Positions 20,311-29,245 of a stretch of 64,000 nt of DNA are shown here, in pieces. Made by a program: the position numbers and the translations under genes. The notes under the pieces are model-generated. The model was not told the origin of the DNA. It saw only the letters and a list, made by a program, of their open reading frames with translations, and ran no database searches. The DNA comes from Luteibacter sp. (GTDB lineage Bacteria; Pseudomonadota; Gammaproteobacteria; Xanthomonadales; Rhodanobacteraceae): contig NZ_WNDO01000021.1 in NCBI RefSeq assembly GCF_009912395.1, forward strand, positions 32,846 to 96,845, written 5' to 3'. Every line of letters starts with the position of its first letter. Position 1 is the first letter of the stretch.

Positions 20311-20385
20311 TCGCGGATACGATCCGCTCCCACCCCTCTGGTAGCAACGTCGCTGACAGAAGGTGGGAGCGGATCGTATCCGCGA
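20311..20385. repeat. Perfect long inverted repeat between parC and the Nudix gene
   Basis: Two perfectly complementary 24-bp arms (20311-20334 and 20362-20385), with core GGATACGATCCGCTCCCAC, flank a 27-nt loop between two convergent genes. There is no T-run, so a REP-type palindrome that also serves as a bidirectional transcription barrier is more likely than a classical terminator. It differs in sequence from the GTAGGAGCGCGC family found elsewhere in the window. Confidence 0.75.
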
Positions 20386-20407
20386 TGATGACTGCGACAA
20401 GCCTGAT

Positions 20408-20896
20408 TCAGAGGCGGGTGTAGTTCCAGGACACCATGTGGCCGTCCTGGTACGGCATCACGCCATGGAACGGCCGCGGATCCTCGTCGAACACCAACGG
20501 CAGGAAGTTTTTATCGCCTTCCCACATGGGCAGGTCGTCCAGCCCCTCGATCGGCACCCACTCCAGCGAACCCTCGGCGTTCGTGGCAGGCGGCTCACCC
20601 TCGAAACGGGTCACCACGAAGATAAAACTCAGCCAGTCCTCACCGTTCTTGCCGAAGCCCGGCCAGTTCAGCGTGCCGCGCAGGCTCATTTCCAGGCATT
20701 CGATGCCTGCCTCCTCGCGGATCTCCCGGCGCATGCAGGCGGCAATATCCTCGCCCGGCTCCATCTTGCCGCCCAGGCCGTTGTACTTGCCCAGGTGCTG
20801 GTCGTCCTGGCGGGCATTGCGATGGATCATCAGGACGCTCCGGCCGTCCGGGGACAGCACGTAGCCGAGCGTGGCGACGATGGGCGTATAAGGCAT
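20408..20896 (-). CDS. Nudix hydrolase, MutT/8-oxo-dGTPase type
   Basis: Cytosolic Nudix pyrophosphohydrolase of 162 residues. A complete Nudix box is present: GGKMEPGEDIAACMRREIRE followed by EAGIE. Upstream, VLMIHRNARQDDQHLGKYNG is the substrate-loop pattern of MutT-like 8-oxo-dGTP diphosphatases in Gram-negative and Gram-positive bacteria, so nucleotide-pool cleaning is likely. The exact substrate cannot be read from sequence. It is convergent with parC across the long palindrome and divergent from the phosphodiester-glycosidase gene, with a short shared upstream region. Confidence 0.88.
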   Translation of the reverse strand: MPYTPIVATLGYVLSPDGRSVLMIHRNARQDDQHLGKYNGLGGKMEPGEDIAACMRREIREEAGIECLEMSLRGTLNWPGFGKNGEDWLSFIFVVTRFEGEPPATNAEGSLEWVPIEGLDDLPMWEGDKNFLPLVFDEDPRPFHGVMPYQDGHMVSWNYTRL

Positions 20897-21023
20897 GGCG
20901 ATGGCGAAGTCGGGGAAAAACCCCGGAGTTTACGCCCATCCCCGCTACCGGACGCGTTCAGCCCTTGCATGCCCCCGCCAGCCCGGCGAACATCCCCGGA
21001 TGCACCACCGGCACTTCCCTCGC

Positions 21024-21809
21024 ATGGCCCGTTTTCTCGCCCGCCTTTCCTCGGCCTCCGCGCTCGCCGTGCTGGCCACCGCCTGCTCCGGCCCGGCCGA
21101 CGCCGTGGAAGGACGCGATGTCGTGTTCGACAGCCAGTCGTACTTCACTGTCACGGTCGACACCCGTCGCGAAGACATCGAGCTCTACTGGCGCAACCCC
21201 GACAACGACCAGCCGTTCGGCGGCATCGAAGCGCTCAAGACCTGGACCCAGGGCAAGGGTCGCCCGCTGGCCTTCGCCACCAACGCGGGCATCTACGATC
21301 GCGAGTTCCGGCCGCTGGGTCTGTATGTCGAGAACGGCAAAACCCTCGTTCCGCTCAATCTCGCCCACGGCAATCCGAGATCGGGCAATTTCTCGCTGCT
21401 ACCCAATGGCGTGTTCGCCGTCTACGACGACGGCAGCGCCGAGGTACGCACCAGCGAGGTGTTCCGCGCCGCCGCACGCAAGCCTCGCTGGGCGACCCAA
21501 TCCGGACCGATGCTGGTCGTCGACGGCGAGATCAACACCCAGTTCGACGATGGCTCGGACAGCATGAAATGGCGTAGCGGCGTGTGTGCCCGTAGCGCCC
21601 ACGAAGTGGTGTTCGCCGTGAGCCGCGCTCCAGTCAACTTCCATGCGTTCGCCCGGTTGTTCCGCGACCAGATCGGTTGCCGCGACGCCCTCTTCCTCGA
21701 CGGCACGATTTCCCAAGCCTTCACGCCCGCGTCCGGCTACGCTGGCGCCCCAGCCTTCATGACCAAGCCCTACGCGGGCATCATCGCCGTCTTTCCAAAG
21801 AAACCATGA
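21024..21809 (+). CDS. Phosphodiester glycosidase (NAGPA-domain) lipoprotein
   Basis: Predicted exported lipoprotein carrying the domain of the mammalian uncovering enzyme (N-acetylglucosamine-1-phosphodiester alpha-N-acetylglucosaminidase), known in bacteria as phosphodiester glycosidase. From ATG 21024 the chain starts MARFLARLSSASALAVLATA and then Cys, an ideal lipobox. Family motifs are FATNAGIYDREFRPLGLYV, FSLLPNGVFAVYDDG, ATQSGPMLVVDGEI and ALFLDGTISQAF. ATG 21000 is an alternative with eight more residues; neither has a strong Shine-Dalgarno. The stop codon overlaps the start of the next gene (ATGA), so the two are coupled. The natural substrate is unknown; glycan-phosphate linkages in envelope polymers are a reasonable guess. 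Confidence 0.85.
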   Translation: MARFLARLSSASALAVLATACSGPADAVEGRDVVFDSQSYFTVTVDTRREDIELYWRNPDNDQPFGGIEALKTWTQGKGRPLAFATNAGIYDREFRPLGLYVENGKTLVPLNLAHGNPRSGNFSLLPNGVFAVYDDGSAEVRTSEVFRAAARKPRWATQSGPMLVVDGEINTQFDDGSDSMKWRSGVCARSAHEVVFAVSRAPVNFHAFARLFRDQIGCRDALFLDGTISQAFTPASGYAGAPAFMTKPYAGIIAVFPKKP

Positions 21810-24148
21810 AAACACGCCGCGTCCTCGCCCGCCTGCTGATCCTGTTTATCGTGTTGATCGGCCTGGCGGGAGGGACCGGCTGGTATTTCCTGTCGGGCAG
21901 CCTGGCGCGACTGGATGGCGATGTCACCGTCCACGGCTTGTCGGCCCCGGTGACCTTGGAGCGTGACGCACGCGGCACGCTCACGGTGGAAGGTCGCGAT
22001 CGGCGCGATGTCGCCTGGGCGCTGGGTTACGCGCACGGACAGGATCGCTTCTTCCAGATGGACCTCATGCGTCGCCTGTCCGCCGGCGAACTGGCCGCCC
22101 TGGTCGGCAGCAAGGCCGTCGATGTCGATATGGGTCATCGCGTACATCGCATGCGCGATGTGGCACACCGGGCCTACGAGGCATTGCCGGGCGATCAGCG
22201 TGCCCTGATCAACGCCTACCGCGACGGCGTGAACGCCGGGCTAGGTGCCCTGCGCGTGCGACCCTGGGAGTACCTGTTGCTGCGCCAGTCGCCGCAACCA
22301 TGGACGGGCGAGGACACCCTGCTCGTGCTCGGCGCGATGTACCTCGACCTCAACGAGGACGGCACCAATCGTCGCGAACGCGACATCTCCCGACTGCGCG
22401 CCGCCCTGCCCCCTGCGCTGGCCGACGCGCTGCTCGCACCGGACCCGCTTTGGGAGGCGCCCCTGGATGGCAGCCGCTCGCCGGACGTGCCGCTGCCCGA
22501 TGCCAGCACCATCGACCTGCGCGCCACCACGACCGTGGCGGCTCTTTCACCGGCACCGCTGCCCGAGTTCCCCGGGAGCAACAGCTTCGCCGTGGGTGGC
22601 TCGCTCACGACCGACGGCCATGCGCTCGTGGCGAACGACATGCACCTTGGCCTGCGCGTGCCGGATATCTGGTATCGCGCCCGGCTGCGGTATCCCGACC
22701 CGACCGCTCCCGGCGGCACGCGCGACCTCAACGGCGTGACGTTACCCGGCACGCCGGTCCTCGTCGCCGGCTCCAACGGACAGGTCGCCTGGGCGTTCAC
22801 CAACAGCTTCGGCGACTGGATGGACTTCGTCCGCGTGCATCGCGACGCCGCCGATCCGACCCGCTACGACTCGCCGGATGGCCCGGAGCGGTTCAAGGTG
22901 CACGACGAGGTGATCGAGGTCGCCGGTGGCGAGTCACGACACCTCAAGGTGGAGGAGACCCGCTGGGGACCGCTGGTCGAGCCCGATACCGACGGTACGC
23001 CGCTGGCACTTTCATGGATCGCCCACGATCCGCGTGCCTTCAACCTCAACCTGATGCGCATGGAACACGTGACCGACGTGTCGCAGGCGCTGGATGTGGG
23101 CCCCACGGCCGGCATGCCGCCGCAGAACCTGCTCGCGGGCGACAGCCAGGGCCACGTCGGCTGGACGATCATCGGCAACGCGATTCCGCTGCGTGACGGT
23201 CCCGATGGCACATGGCGCGGCATTGCCTCGCCGGACCGCTATCCGCGGCTTGTCGATCCCGCCGACGGCCGGCTGTGGACCGCCAACAATCGCACCGTCG
23301 GCGGCGACGCACTCGCCCTGCTGGGCAACGGTGGCCATGACCTCGGCGCCCGCGCCCGGCAGATTCGCGACGACCTGCGCGCACGCGACCGTTTCGCGCC
23401 TGCCGACATGCTCGCCATCCAGACCGACGATCGTGCGGTGTTCCTCACGCGCTGGCAGGGCCTGCTGCAGGAGACGCTGGCTAAAGACACCAGCGGTTCG
23501 CTTGCCACGCTGCGTCGCCTGACGGCCACCTGGGGAGGTCGCGCCGATCCTTCCAGCGTCGATTACCGCCTCGTCCGCACGTTCCGCCAGAACGTACGCG
23601 AGGCGGTGCTCGCGCCGTTCATCGCGCGCACGAAGGCGCGCTTCCCGGCGTTCGAATGGCCTCGTGCCGCGCTGGCCGAGGCCGCCATCTGGCGCATGCT
23701 GCACGAGCGCCCGATGAACCTCCTCGACCCGCGCTGGAAGGACTGGGACGATCTCCTGCTGGGCGCCGCGCGCAAGACAGCTGACGACCTCGGCAAGCTG
23801 CCCGGTGGCCTTGAAGCGCGATCATGGGGCGAGGTGAACACGGCACATATCGCCCATCCGCTATCGGCCGCGCTGCCCGGCTGGCTTGCCCATTACCTGG
23901 ACATGCCCGCCGAACCCTTACCCGGCGATACCGATATGCCCCGCGTGCAGGCGCCATCCTTCGGTGCATCGGAACGCTTCGGCATTTCGCCCGGCCACGA
24001 GGATCGCAGCTACCTGGAACTGCCTGGCGGACAGAGCGGCCATCCGTTGTCGCCCTTCCATGGCGCGGGGCACGACGATTGGGTGCATGGCCGTGCCACG
24101 CCGCTCCTTCCCGGCGCTACGGAACATCGCCTGCGCCTGACGCCGTAA
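21806..24148 (+). CDS. Penicillin acylase-family (Ntn) hydrolase
   Basis: Self-processing amidohydrolase of 780 residues, of the family that includes penicillin G acylase, cephalosporin acylase and acyl-homoserine-lactone acylases. An N-terminal hydrophobic helix (VLARLLILFIVLIGLAGG) predicts export or membrane anchoring. The alpha part carries GYAHGQDRFFQMDLMRRLS. The autoproteolytic junction is EFPG/SNSFAVGG with the new N-terminal nucleophile Ser258, followed by the family motifs NDMHLGLRVP and a later NNRTVGG. The ATG overlaps the upstream glycosidase stop by 4 nt, and 32 bp at the 3' end overlap the convergent amidohydrolase gene. The substrate is unknown; quorum-signal or peptide-amide cleavage are options. 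Confidence 0.9.
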   Translation: MKTRRVLARLLILFIVLIGLAGGTGWYFLSGSLARLDGDVTVHGLSAPVTLERDARGTLTVEGRDRRDVAWALGYAHGQDRFFQMDLMRRLSAGELAALVGSKAVDVDMGHRVHRMRDVAHRAYEALPGDQRALINAYRDGVNAGLGALRVRPWEYLLLRQSPQPWTGEDTLLVLGAMYLDLNEDGTNRRERDISRLRAALPPALADALLAPDPLWEAPLDGSRSPDVPLPDASTIDLRATTTVAALSPAPLPEFPGSNSFAVGGSLTTDGHALVANDMHLGLRVPDIWYRARLRYPDPTAPGGTRDLNGVTLPGTPVLVAGSNGQVAWAFTNSFGDWMDFVRVHRDAADPTRYDSPDGPERFKVHDEVIEVAGGESRHLKVEETRWGPLVEPDTDGTPLALSWIAHDPRAFNLNLMRMEHVTDVSQALDVGPTAGMPPQNLLAGDSQGHVGWTIIGNAIPLRDGPDGTWRGIASPDRYPRLVDPADGRLWTANNRTVGGDALALLGNGGHDLGARARQIRDDLRARDRFAPADMLAIQTDDRAVFLTRWQGLLQETLAKDTSGSLATLRRLTATWGGRADPSSVDYRLVRTFRQNVREAVLAPFIARTKARFPAFEWPRAALAEAAIWRMLHERPMNLLDPRWKDWDDLLLGAARKTADDLGKLPGGLEARSWGEVNTAHIAHPLSAALPGWLAHYLDMPAEPLPGDTDMPRVQAPSFGASERFGISPGHEDRSYLELPGGQSGHPLSPFHGAGHDDWVHGRATPLLPGATEHRLRLTP

Positions 24149-25907
24149 GCCACCTGGCAGGAATCTGCGCACGGGCCTCGTGGATCGTGCGCCCCTCCTT
24201 TACGGTTTCCAGCACGCGGATATCGGCGATCTTCGACGCATCGACCGTCAGCGGGTTGTCGGACAGTATCATCAGGTCGGCCAGCTTTCCCGGCGCCAGC
24301 GAGCCCTTGCTCGCGCCTTCGAAATGCTGGTCCGCCGCCCACGACGTGATGGTTTTCAATGCCGTCCAGCGGTCGATGCGGTGGTGCGCACCCAGGACAT
24401 ACCCTGACCGCGTGCTGCGATTCACCGCGCTGGCGACCACGCGCATGGCATCCGGAAACGCCACCGGCGCGTCGTGGTGCGTCGTGAACGGCATGCCCCT
24501 ACGCACGAGCCACCCGGTCGGCGAGATATTCTCCGCGCGCTCCGGGCCAAGCACCGACGTGCGATGCCAATCGCCCCAGTAGAACGTGTGCATGGGAAAC
24601 AACGACGGAAAAATACCCAGCGTCTGGAGGCGATCGACCTGGTCTTCGCGCAGGGTCTGGCCGTGGATGAGCACGGGTTTCACGTCGACGCCCGGCACGT
24701 CCTCCTTCGCCAGGGCGAACTGCGCCAGCATCTGGTCGATGGCGCGATCGCCATTGGCATGGACGAGGAACTGCCAGTGGTTACGCAAGGCCTGGGTGAA
24801 CACCGCGCGCACGACCGCGTCGTCAACGACGCCATAGCCGGCGTAATCCGGGGCGCGTCCCGCCGGTGGTTCGGCATACGGCTGGGTCAGCCAGGCCGTC
24901 TTCCCCTGCGGCGAGCCGTCGAGCGTGAGCTTGATGCCCCCTATGCGGAAACGATTCCTGTACGACGGCGTGACGCGTACATCGTGGAACCAGGGTGGTG
25001 CCATCAGCGATAGGTTGCCAGCATCCAGCACATCCGGATACGCCACGATGTCGGCTTTGAGCAAGCCCCTTTCCGCGGCCAGCATGCCAACCTGCGTCTG
25101 CGCCGCGCTCGTGCGGCCATCCTGGATGGTGGTGTATCCGTAGCGCAGGTACATCGCCTGTCCCGCCAGCAACATATCGACCGCCAGTTGCGCGTCGTTG
25201 GCCGGGAACATCTTGCCGAGCGAATCGAAGAAGGCGACTTCCTCCAATACGCCATCCGGCTCGTTCGATCCTGGACGACGCCGGATCACGCCTCCCGGCG
25301 GATCCGGCGTATCCGCCGTGATACCCGCCATCGCCAGAGCCTTGCTGTTGAACGCACCGAAGTGGCTCGACTGGTGGATGAGGACGATAGGAACCTCGGA
25401 CGACACCGCGTCGAGATCGTCGCGCGTGGGATGACGTTTTTCGTCCAGCAGGGAATCGTCGTAACCGAAGCCCAACACCAGGCCGTTCAGCCGGTCCGGA
25501 TAAGGCGACGTTCGGATGTGCTCGCGAAGCGCCTGCAGCACGCTGGCAACGCTGCCACCGGGACCATCCGGCGCAGGCAGGATGTTGGCCGACATGGCCT
25601 GCATCCCGACCATGCTGGCATGGCCGTGGGCGTCGATGAATCCCGGAAGAAGCGCATGTCCTTTCAGGTCGACGACCCGTGTGCAACCGCGTCGGTATCG
25701 CGAGACCGTTTTCAGGTCACCGACGGCGACGATCCGTCCGGCCTTGACGGCCAATGCCTCTGCTGAGGGATTGTCGTCGACCATGGTGACGATCGGACCA
25801 CCGTGGTAGATGGTATCGGCCGACCATCCCATCGATGACGATCCCTTCGCCGCTGCGGCAACCGCCAGTAGAGCCGACACTCCCAAACCCATGCTTATCG
25901 CTTTCAC
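24117..25907 (-). CDS. Exported amidohydrolase (YtcJ-like, Amidohydro_3)
   Basis: Metal-dependent amidohydrolase of the urease-related superfamily, 596 residues. The TIM-barrel metal motif is DAHGHAS (His94, His96 from the chosen start); later HANGDRAIDQ and the metal aspartate region in HHDAPVAFPDAM follow, and the C-terminal sandwich is seen in GSLAPGKLADLMILSDNPL. I chose GTG 25907 because GGGAGG and GAAGGG lie just upstream and the chain then begins with a signal-like stretch (MGLGVSALLAVAAAA); ATG 25892 lacks a ribosome site. It is 106 bp downstream of the second toxin-like gene in the same direction. Substrate unknown; relatives hydrolyse N-acyl or N-formyl amides. Confidence 0.85.
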   Translation of the reverse strand: MKAISMGLGVSALLAVAAAAKGSSSMGWSADTIYHGGPIVTMVDDNPSAEALAVKAGRIVAVGDLKTVSRYRRGCTRVVDLKGHALLPGFIDAHGHASMVGMQAMSANILPAPDGPGGSVASVLQALREHIRTSPYPDRLNGLVLGFGYDDSLLDEKRHPTRDDLDAVSSEVPIVLIHQSSHFGAFNSKALAMAGITADTPDPPGGVIRRRPGSNEPDGVLEEVAFFDSLGKMFPANDAQLAVDMLLAGQAMYLRYGYTTIQDGRTSAAQTQVGMLAAERGLLKADIVAYPDVLDAGNLSLMAPPWFHDVRVTPSYRNRFRIGGIKLTLDGSPQGKTAWLTQPYAEPPAGRAPDYAGYGVVDDAVVRAVFTQALRNHWQFLVHANGDRAIDQMLAQFALAKEDVPGVDVKPVLIHGQTLREDQVDRLQTLGIFPSLFPMHTFYWGDWHRTSVLGPERAENISPTGWLVRRGMPFTTHHDAPVAFPDAMRVVASAVNRSTRSGYVLGAHHRIDRWTALKTITSWAADQHFEGASKGSLAPGKLADLMILSDNPLTVDASKIADIRVLETVKEGRTIHEARAQIPARWLTASGAGDVP

Positions 25908-26013
25908 GTGCCCTTCGCCTCCCGGCGGCTGGATGAAAACCACGCATACTGACAGTCGCAGACACGAAGAACCCTCACGGAAACGGCCAATCGCTCCATA
26001 TGCATGGACATCG

Positions 26014-27534
26014 TCAGTCCCACGGCAGATTGATGACGATGCCATCGGACCAGCCGACTCGTCCCTTGGTGGGAAGATTCAATCCGGTTTGCCGCCGATG
26101 ATCGGCACAATGCGTTCCGTTCGAGCAGGTGTTCCATCCCGCCTCGTAGACGACGTGATACGGCAAGGGGCGATTTTCGTTGCCGCTGAGTGGAATCTCC
26201 CAGAGAATTTCGTGATGGGGATTCAGCGTGGCAGCCAGATGCGTCGCCTTCGCCAGGCTTCCCGCATGATGGCGTGCCGCGATCCAGCGCTGGATCGCCG
26301 GCACGTCAGGCAACCACCATGTGCTTCGATAGAACACGGTGTCGGCATTGCTTCGTACATGCGTCAGTGACAGATCGGCCTGGGTTTCCACCGTCGTCGT
26401 GCGAAGCATGTTAAGGCCGAACGTGATTCCCACCGAGTTCTTCCCTTCCGTGTCGATCGACCGCGAGACCTTGACGTCACCGCCGACAGCAATGTCTTCG
26501 CCGCTGGACACCTGGACACGGCCATCCACGGCATCGGCAGGAAACAGTTTTCGTAGGATTGGGCGTACCGGACAGTCCACAGGACGGAACGCCTCCGCTC
26601 CGTCGCAACGAAATACATGGACATTGCCGATCTGGGGGAACGTGGAGTTCAACGGCCACGCCGTCACCACGCCGGGCTGTTCGATGCTTCCCCAGCCCGA
26701 ATGGATTGCCGCGTCCATGAGACCGTGAACAAGTCCAGAGGCCGGGTCATACCACGCGTCGCTACCATGATCCCGCGCAAAGCCTGTCCCGGCACCCTCG
26801 CCCATGGTCCGGGTCCAGAACAGATAGCTCACACTACCGGCGTCGAGACGATCTTCCGTGCGGATCAGGCCCCATTCGTTGACAAGCGAAAGCCGCAGAT
26901 GATTCGCCGGAAGAAAGGGTTCAATGGTGAACTGGGCCGGTTCCGCCGTATGCACCGATAGATTGCCGTACTGGCACCAGCGTCGGGCCTCTCGTCGAAA
27001 GGCCAGACGCTGGGCCGTACCGGGCATCCGGTCGCCATACATCGTCGTCGCCATCTGGCGGCTGAAATCCCGACACACCTGTGACGGCGACGATACAAGC
27101 ACCTTGAAATCGACCATGTGCCGACGTCCCGAGGGTGGCGTCGCACGCGTAGACCGCGAACTTCCCGAGGCGAATGGATCCTTGCTCCAGCTCCAACGGG
27201 ACAGTGTCTGCCGTCGTGCCGCATCGTCTTCCGCGTCGAAACCGAAAACACCCAGACCGGCCCCGGGATCGAGTACGACCGTATTCGCCATGGGCCATGC
27301 ATGCACGAACGCCGGACGCACGAGCGTGAGCACATCCGTCCGACCGGCAATGGCTACGCGTCGGCCGCTATCGACGAGGTCCTTGATCCGTTGCTTCACA
27401 TCCGCGGGATCGTCGACGTCGTCCACCGTAAGCAACGTGACCCGTGGGGCCTGGAGTTCATCGACGGATAATGCGAGGACCTCGCCTCCTGGAAGCAGAC
27501 TCAACGCCAACGGGATGATGAATGACTTTCGCAT
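26014..27534 (-). CDS. Secreted protein, candidate beta-pore-forming toxin (paralog B)
   Basis: I do not recognise a named family with certainty. The chain has 506 residues with a signal peptide (about 1-22). It shares long conserved blocks with the protein encoded at 27658-29148: RRWCQYG, AIHSGWG, TAWPLNSTFP, RSTWWLPDVPAIQRW and NPHHEILWEIPLSGNE. Six cysteines (154, 187, 310, 321, 470, 476) form three close pairs, all conserved in the paralog. Order and pattern recall the core of Vibrio cholerae cytolysin from memory: an N-terminal pro-domain-like segment, a cysteine-bridged start of the cytolysin domain, a glycine- and Thr/Ser-rich amphipathic stretch (350-400) resembling a membrane stem, a 'NP...EI...P...YE' strand pair and a terminal VGWSDGIVINL strand. 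This function is inference. ATG 27534 has AGGAA 9 nt upstream. Confidence 0.8.
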   Translation of the reverse strand: MRKSFIIPLALSLLPGGEVLALSVDELQAPRVTLLTVDDVDDPADVKQRIKDLVDSGRRVAIAGRTDVLTLVRPAFVHAWPMANTVVLDPGAGLGVFGFDAEDDAARRQTLSRWSWSKDPFASGSSRSTRATPPSGRRHMVDFKVLVSSPSQVCRDFSRQMATTMYGDRMPGTAQRLAFRREARRWCQYGNLSVHTAEPAQFTIEPFLPANHLRLSLVNEWGLIRTEDRLDAGSVSYLFWTRTMGEGAGTGFARDHGSDAWYDPASGLVHGLMDAAIHSGWGSIEQPGVVTAWPLNSTFPQIGNVHVFRCDGAEAFRPVDCPVRPILRKLFPADAVDGRVQVSSGEDIAVGGDVKVSRSIDTEGKNSVGITFGLNMLRTTTVETQADLSLTHVRSNADTVFYRSTWWLPDVPAIQRWIAARHHAGSLAKATHLAATLNPHHEILWEIPLSGNENRPLPYHVVYEAGWNTCSNGTHCADHRRQTGLNLPTKGRVGWSDGIVINLPWD

Positions 27535-27657
27535 GATCGATGTTCCTGACTGTGGGTCGCCAAGATTCGCAACCTCGCCCAGCGCTGAACATGCGCTTCA
27601 TCCATGACGTGCGGTGAGTCTTTCGACGCATCGCATGCCAGCGTTCACTGGCACGCC

Positions 27658-29148
27658 CTAGCGATTCGGAAAGCGCAGCATCACGGCATCGAACCAGGCC
27701 ACCCGTGCCTTTCCAGGGAGCGTACCGATCTGCCGGTCCTTCCAGCCCGAACAGTTCGCGCTTGCATTGCATTGATTCATGCCTGCCTCGTAGATCATGT
27801 AGTAGGGAACGACCCTTCCTTCGTTTCCCATGAGGGGCACTTCCCAGAGGATTTCGTAGTGCGGGTTGAGCGTGGTGGCCAACGGCGTCGCCCAGGCCAG
27901 ACCACCGAAATCGTATGTGGCGAACCAGCGCGATATCGCCGATAGATTCGGCATCCATCGCGTGGTCCGGTGGTTCACGGTATCCGCGTTCGAATGGATA
28001 CGAACCATCGACATCGTGGTTTCGGTGGTCTTGGTTTCACCATAGGTCAGATCGATGCCGAAGGTCACCTTGCGTGTCGGGCTGGTGGTGAGCCGGGCAT
28101 TTCCTACGACGTCCATGCGGGTGCTGTTCGTCACGGCCACCGAGCCATCGTGGGTGTCCTGGGGATAGAGCCTGCGTACCCTGGGCATGAACGGACAGTC
28201 GAAACGTAGATGGGCATCGAGGCCATCGCATTCGTAGACGAGGGTATTTCCATCGAAAGGAAACGTGGAATTCAGCGGCCACGCCGTGATCGTCTCGCGG
28301 TCAGCCAGTCCACCCCAACCGGAATGGATCGCAACATCCATCAGATTGCGAACGTTTCCATGCTTGTCGATGTAGCCTTCCGTACCCGAGCGATGGGTAA
28401 AACCGAAGCCACCTCCGTCACCCACCGTCTTCGCCCACATGGAGTACGTGACCCGGGCGGGCTGGGCACTGTCCTCGCTGCGGATAAAGGCCCACTCGGT
28501 GGTGAGTGTCAGTAGTACGTCGCGGGTATCGTGGAAGGGCTCGATAACGAACGATCGCGGCGCAGCGGCATAGTAGGAAAGATCACCGTACTGGCACCAG
28601 CGCCGGACCTCCGCATAGAACGCCCGGCGGTCTTCCGCGTCGGGCGACGTGTTGCCGAATAACGTGTCATACATCTGCCGGCTGAACGCGCGACACACGG
28701 CACCGGGAGAGCTGACATCAAAAGTCAGCGCCACGTCGCGCTGCCCGACGAAATTGAAGCGGACGCGACCCGTGCGGCCCCGTGGCTCGGGATCCGCTCC
28801 CTTATCCTCTTGCCAGCGAGAGAAGGCATCCGTGCGCGTGTCGGCGTCGATCGTGACAATGCCGTGGATGCCCAGACCATCACGTGGATCGATCACCCAC
28901 GCGCCGGTTTCGGGCCAGGCGTTCACTTCACCGGCCATCGCCTCGCTGACAAGAGCCGTGTCGCCGATGAGCGCGAAAGGCCGGCCGGCGTCGAGCATAC
29001 GGGTCAGGGAACGATGAACGACCGCCCGGGTATCGCCAGCCTCCACCTGGAACACCGGCAAACCCGGCACCAGCTCGTTGTATCGGGTGATCGCACCGGC
29101 TTCGGGGATCACCGACAGAAGGGCGAGACACAAGAGATTCCTTTTCAT
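27658..29148 (-). CDS. Secreted protein, candidate beta-pore-forming toxin (paralog A)
   Basis: Protein of 496 residues with a signal peptide (MKRNLLCLALLSVIPEAGA) and no transmembrane segment. It is a tandem paralog of the next gene downstream: same length, same block order and the same six cysteines (152, 185, 307, 318, 460, 466). The amphipathic glycine/Thr-rich region lies about residues 345-395 (VGNARLTTSPTRKVTFGIDL and following), and is the part least alike between the two copies. The closing strand is KARVAWFDAVMLRF. As for its paralog, leukocidin/cytolysin-type pore formation is my inference from this layout, not a database result. The start is ATG 29148 with AGGAA just upstream. It lies 97 bp after dapE and 123 bp before paralog B, and could share transcription with both. 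Confidence 0.8.
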   Translation of the reverse strand: MKRNLLCLALLSVIPEAGAITRYNELVPGLPVFQVEAGDTRAVVHRSLTRMLDAGRPFALIGDTALVSEAMAGEVNAWPETGAWVIDPRDGLGIHGIVTIDADTRTDAFSRWQEDKGADPEPRGRTGRVRFNFVGQRDVALTFDVSSPGAVCRAFSRQMYDTLFGNTSPDAEDRRAFYAEVRRWCQYGDLSYYAAAPRSFVIEPFHDTRDVLLTLTTEWAFIRSEDSAQPARVTYSMWAKTVGDGGGFGFTHRSGTEGYIDKHGNVRNLMDVAIHSGWGGLADRETITAWPLNSTFPFDGNTLVYECDGLDAHLRFDCPFMPRVRRLYPQDTHDGSVAVTNSTRMDVVGNARLTTSPTRKVTFGIDLTYGETKTTETTMSMVRIHSNADTVNHRTTRWMPNLSAISRWFATYDFGGLAWATPLATTLNPHYEILWEVPLMGNEGRVVPYYMIYEAGMNQCNASANCSGWKDRQIGTLPGKARVAWFDAVMLRFPNR

Positions 29149-29245
29149 GACGTTCCTGATGGAGTTGGGCCGCACAGGCTCGCAACTCCATCGGTTCGCC
29201 ACTACGCGCCTGGACCCTCCCTGCTTGTCGGAGGGAGGCGTGCGA

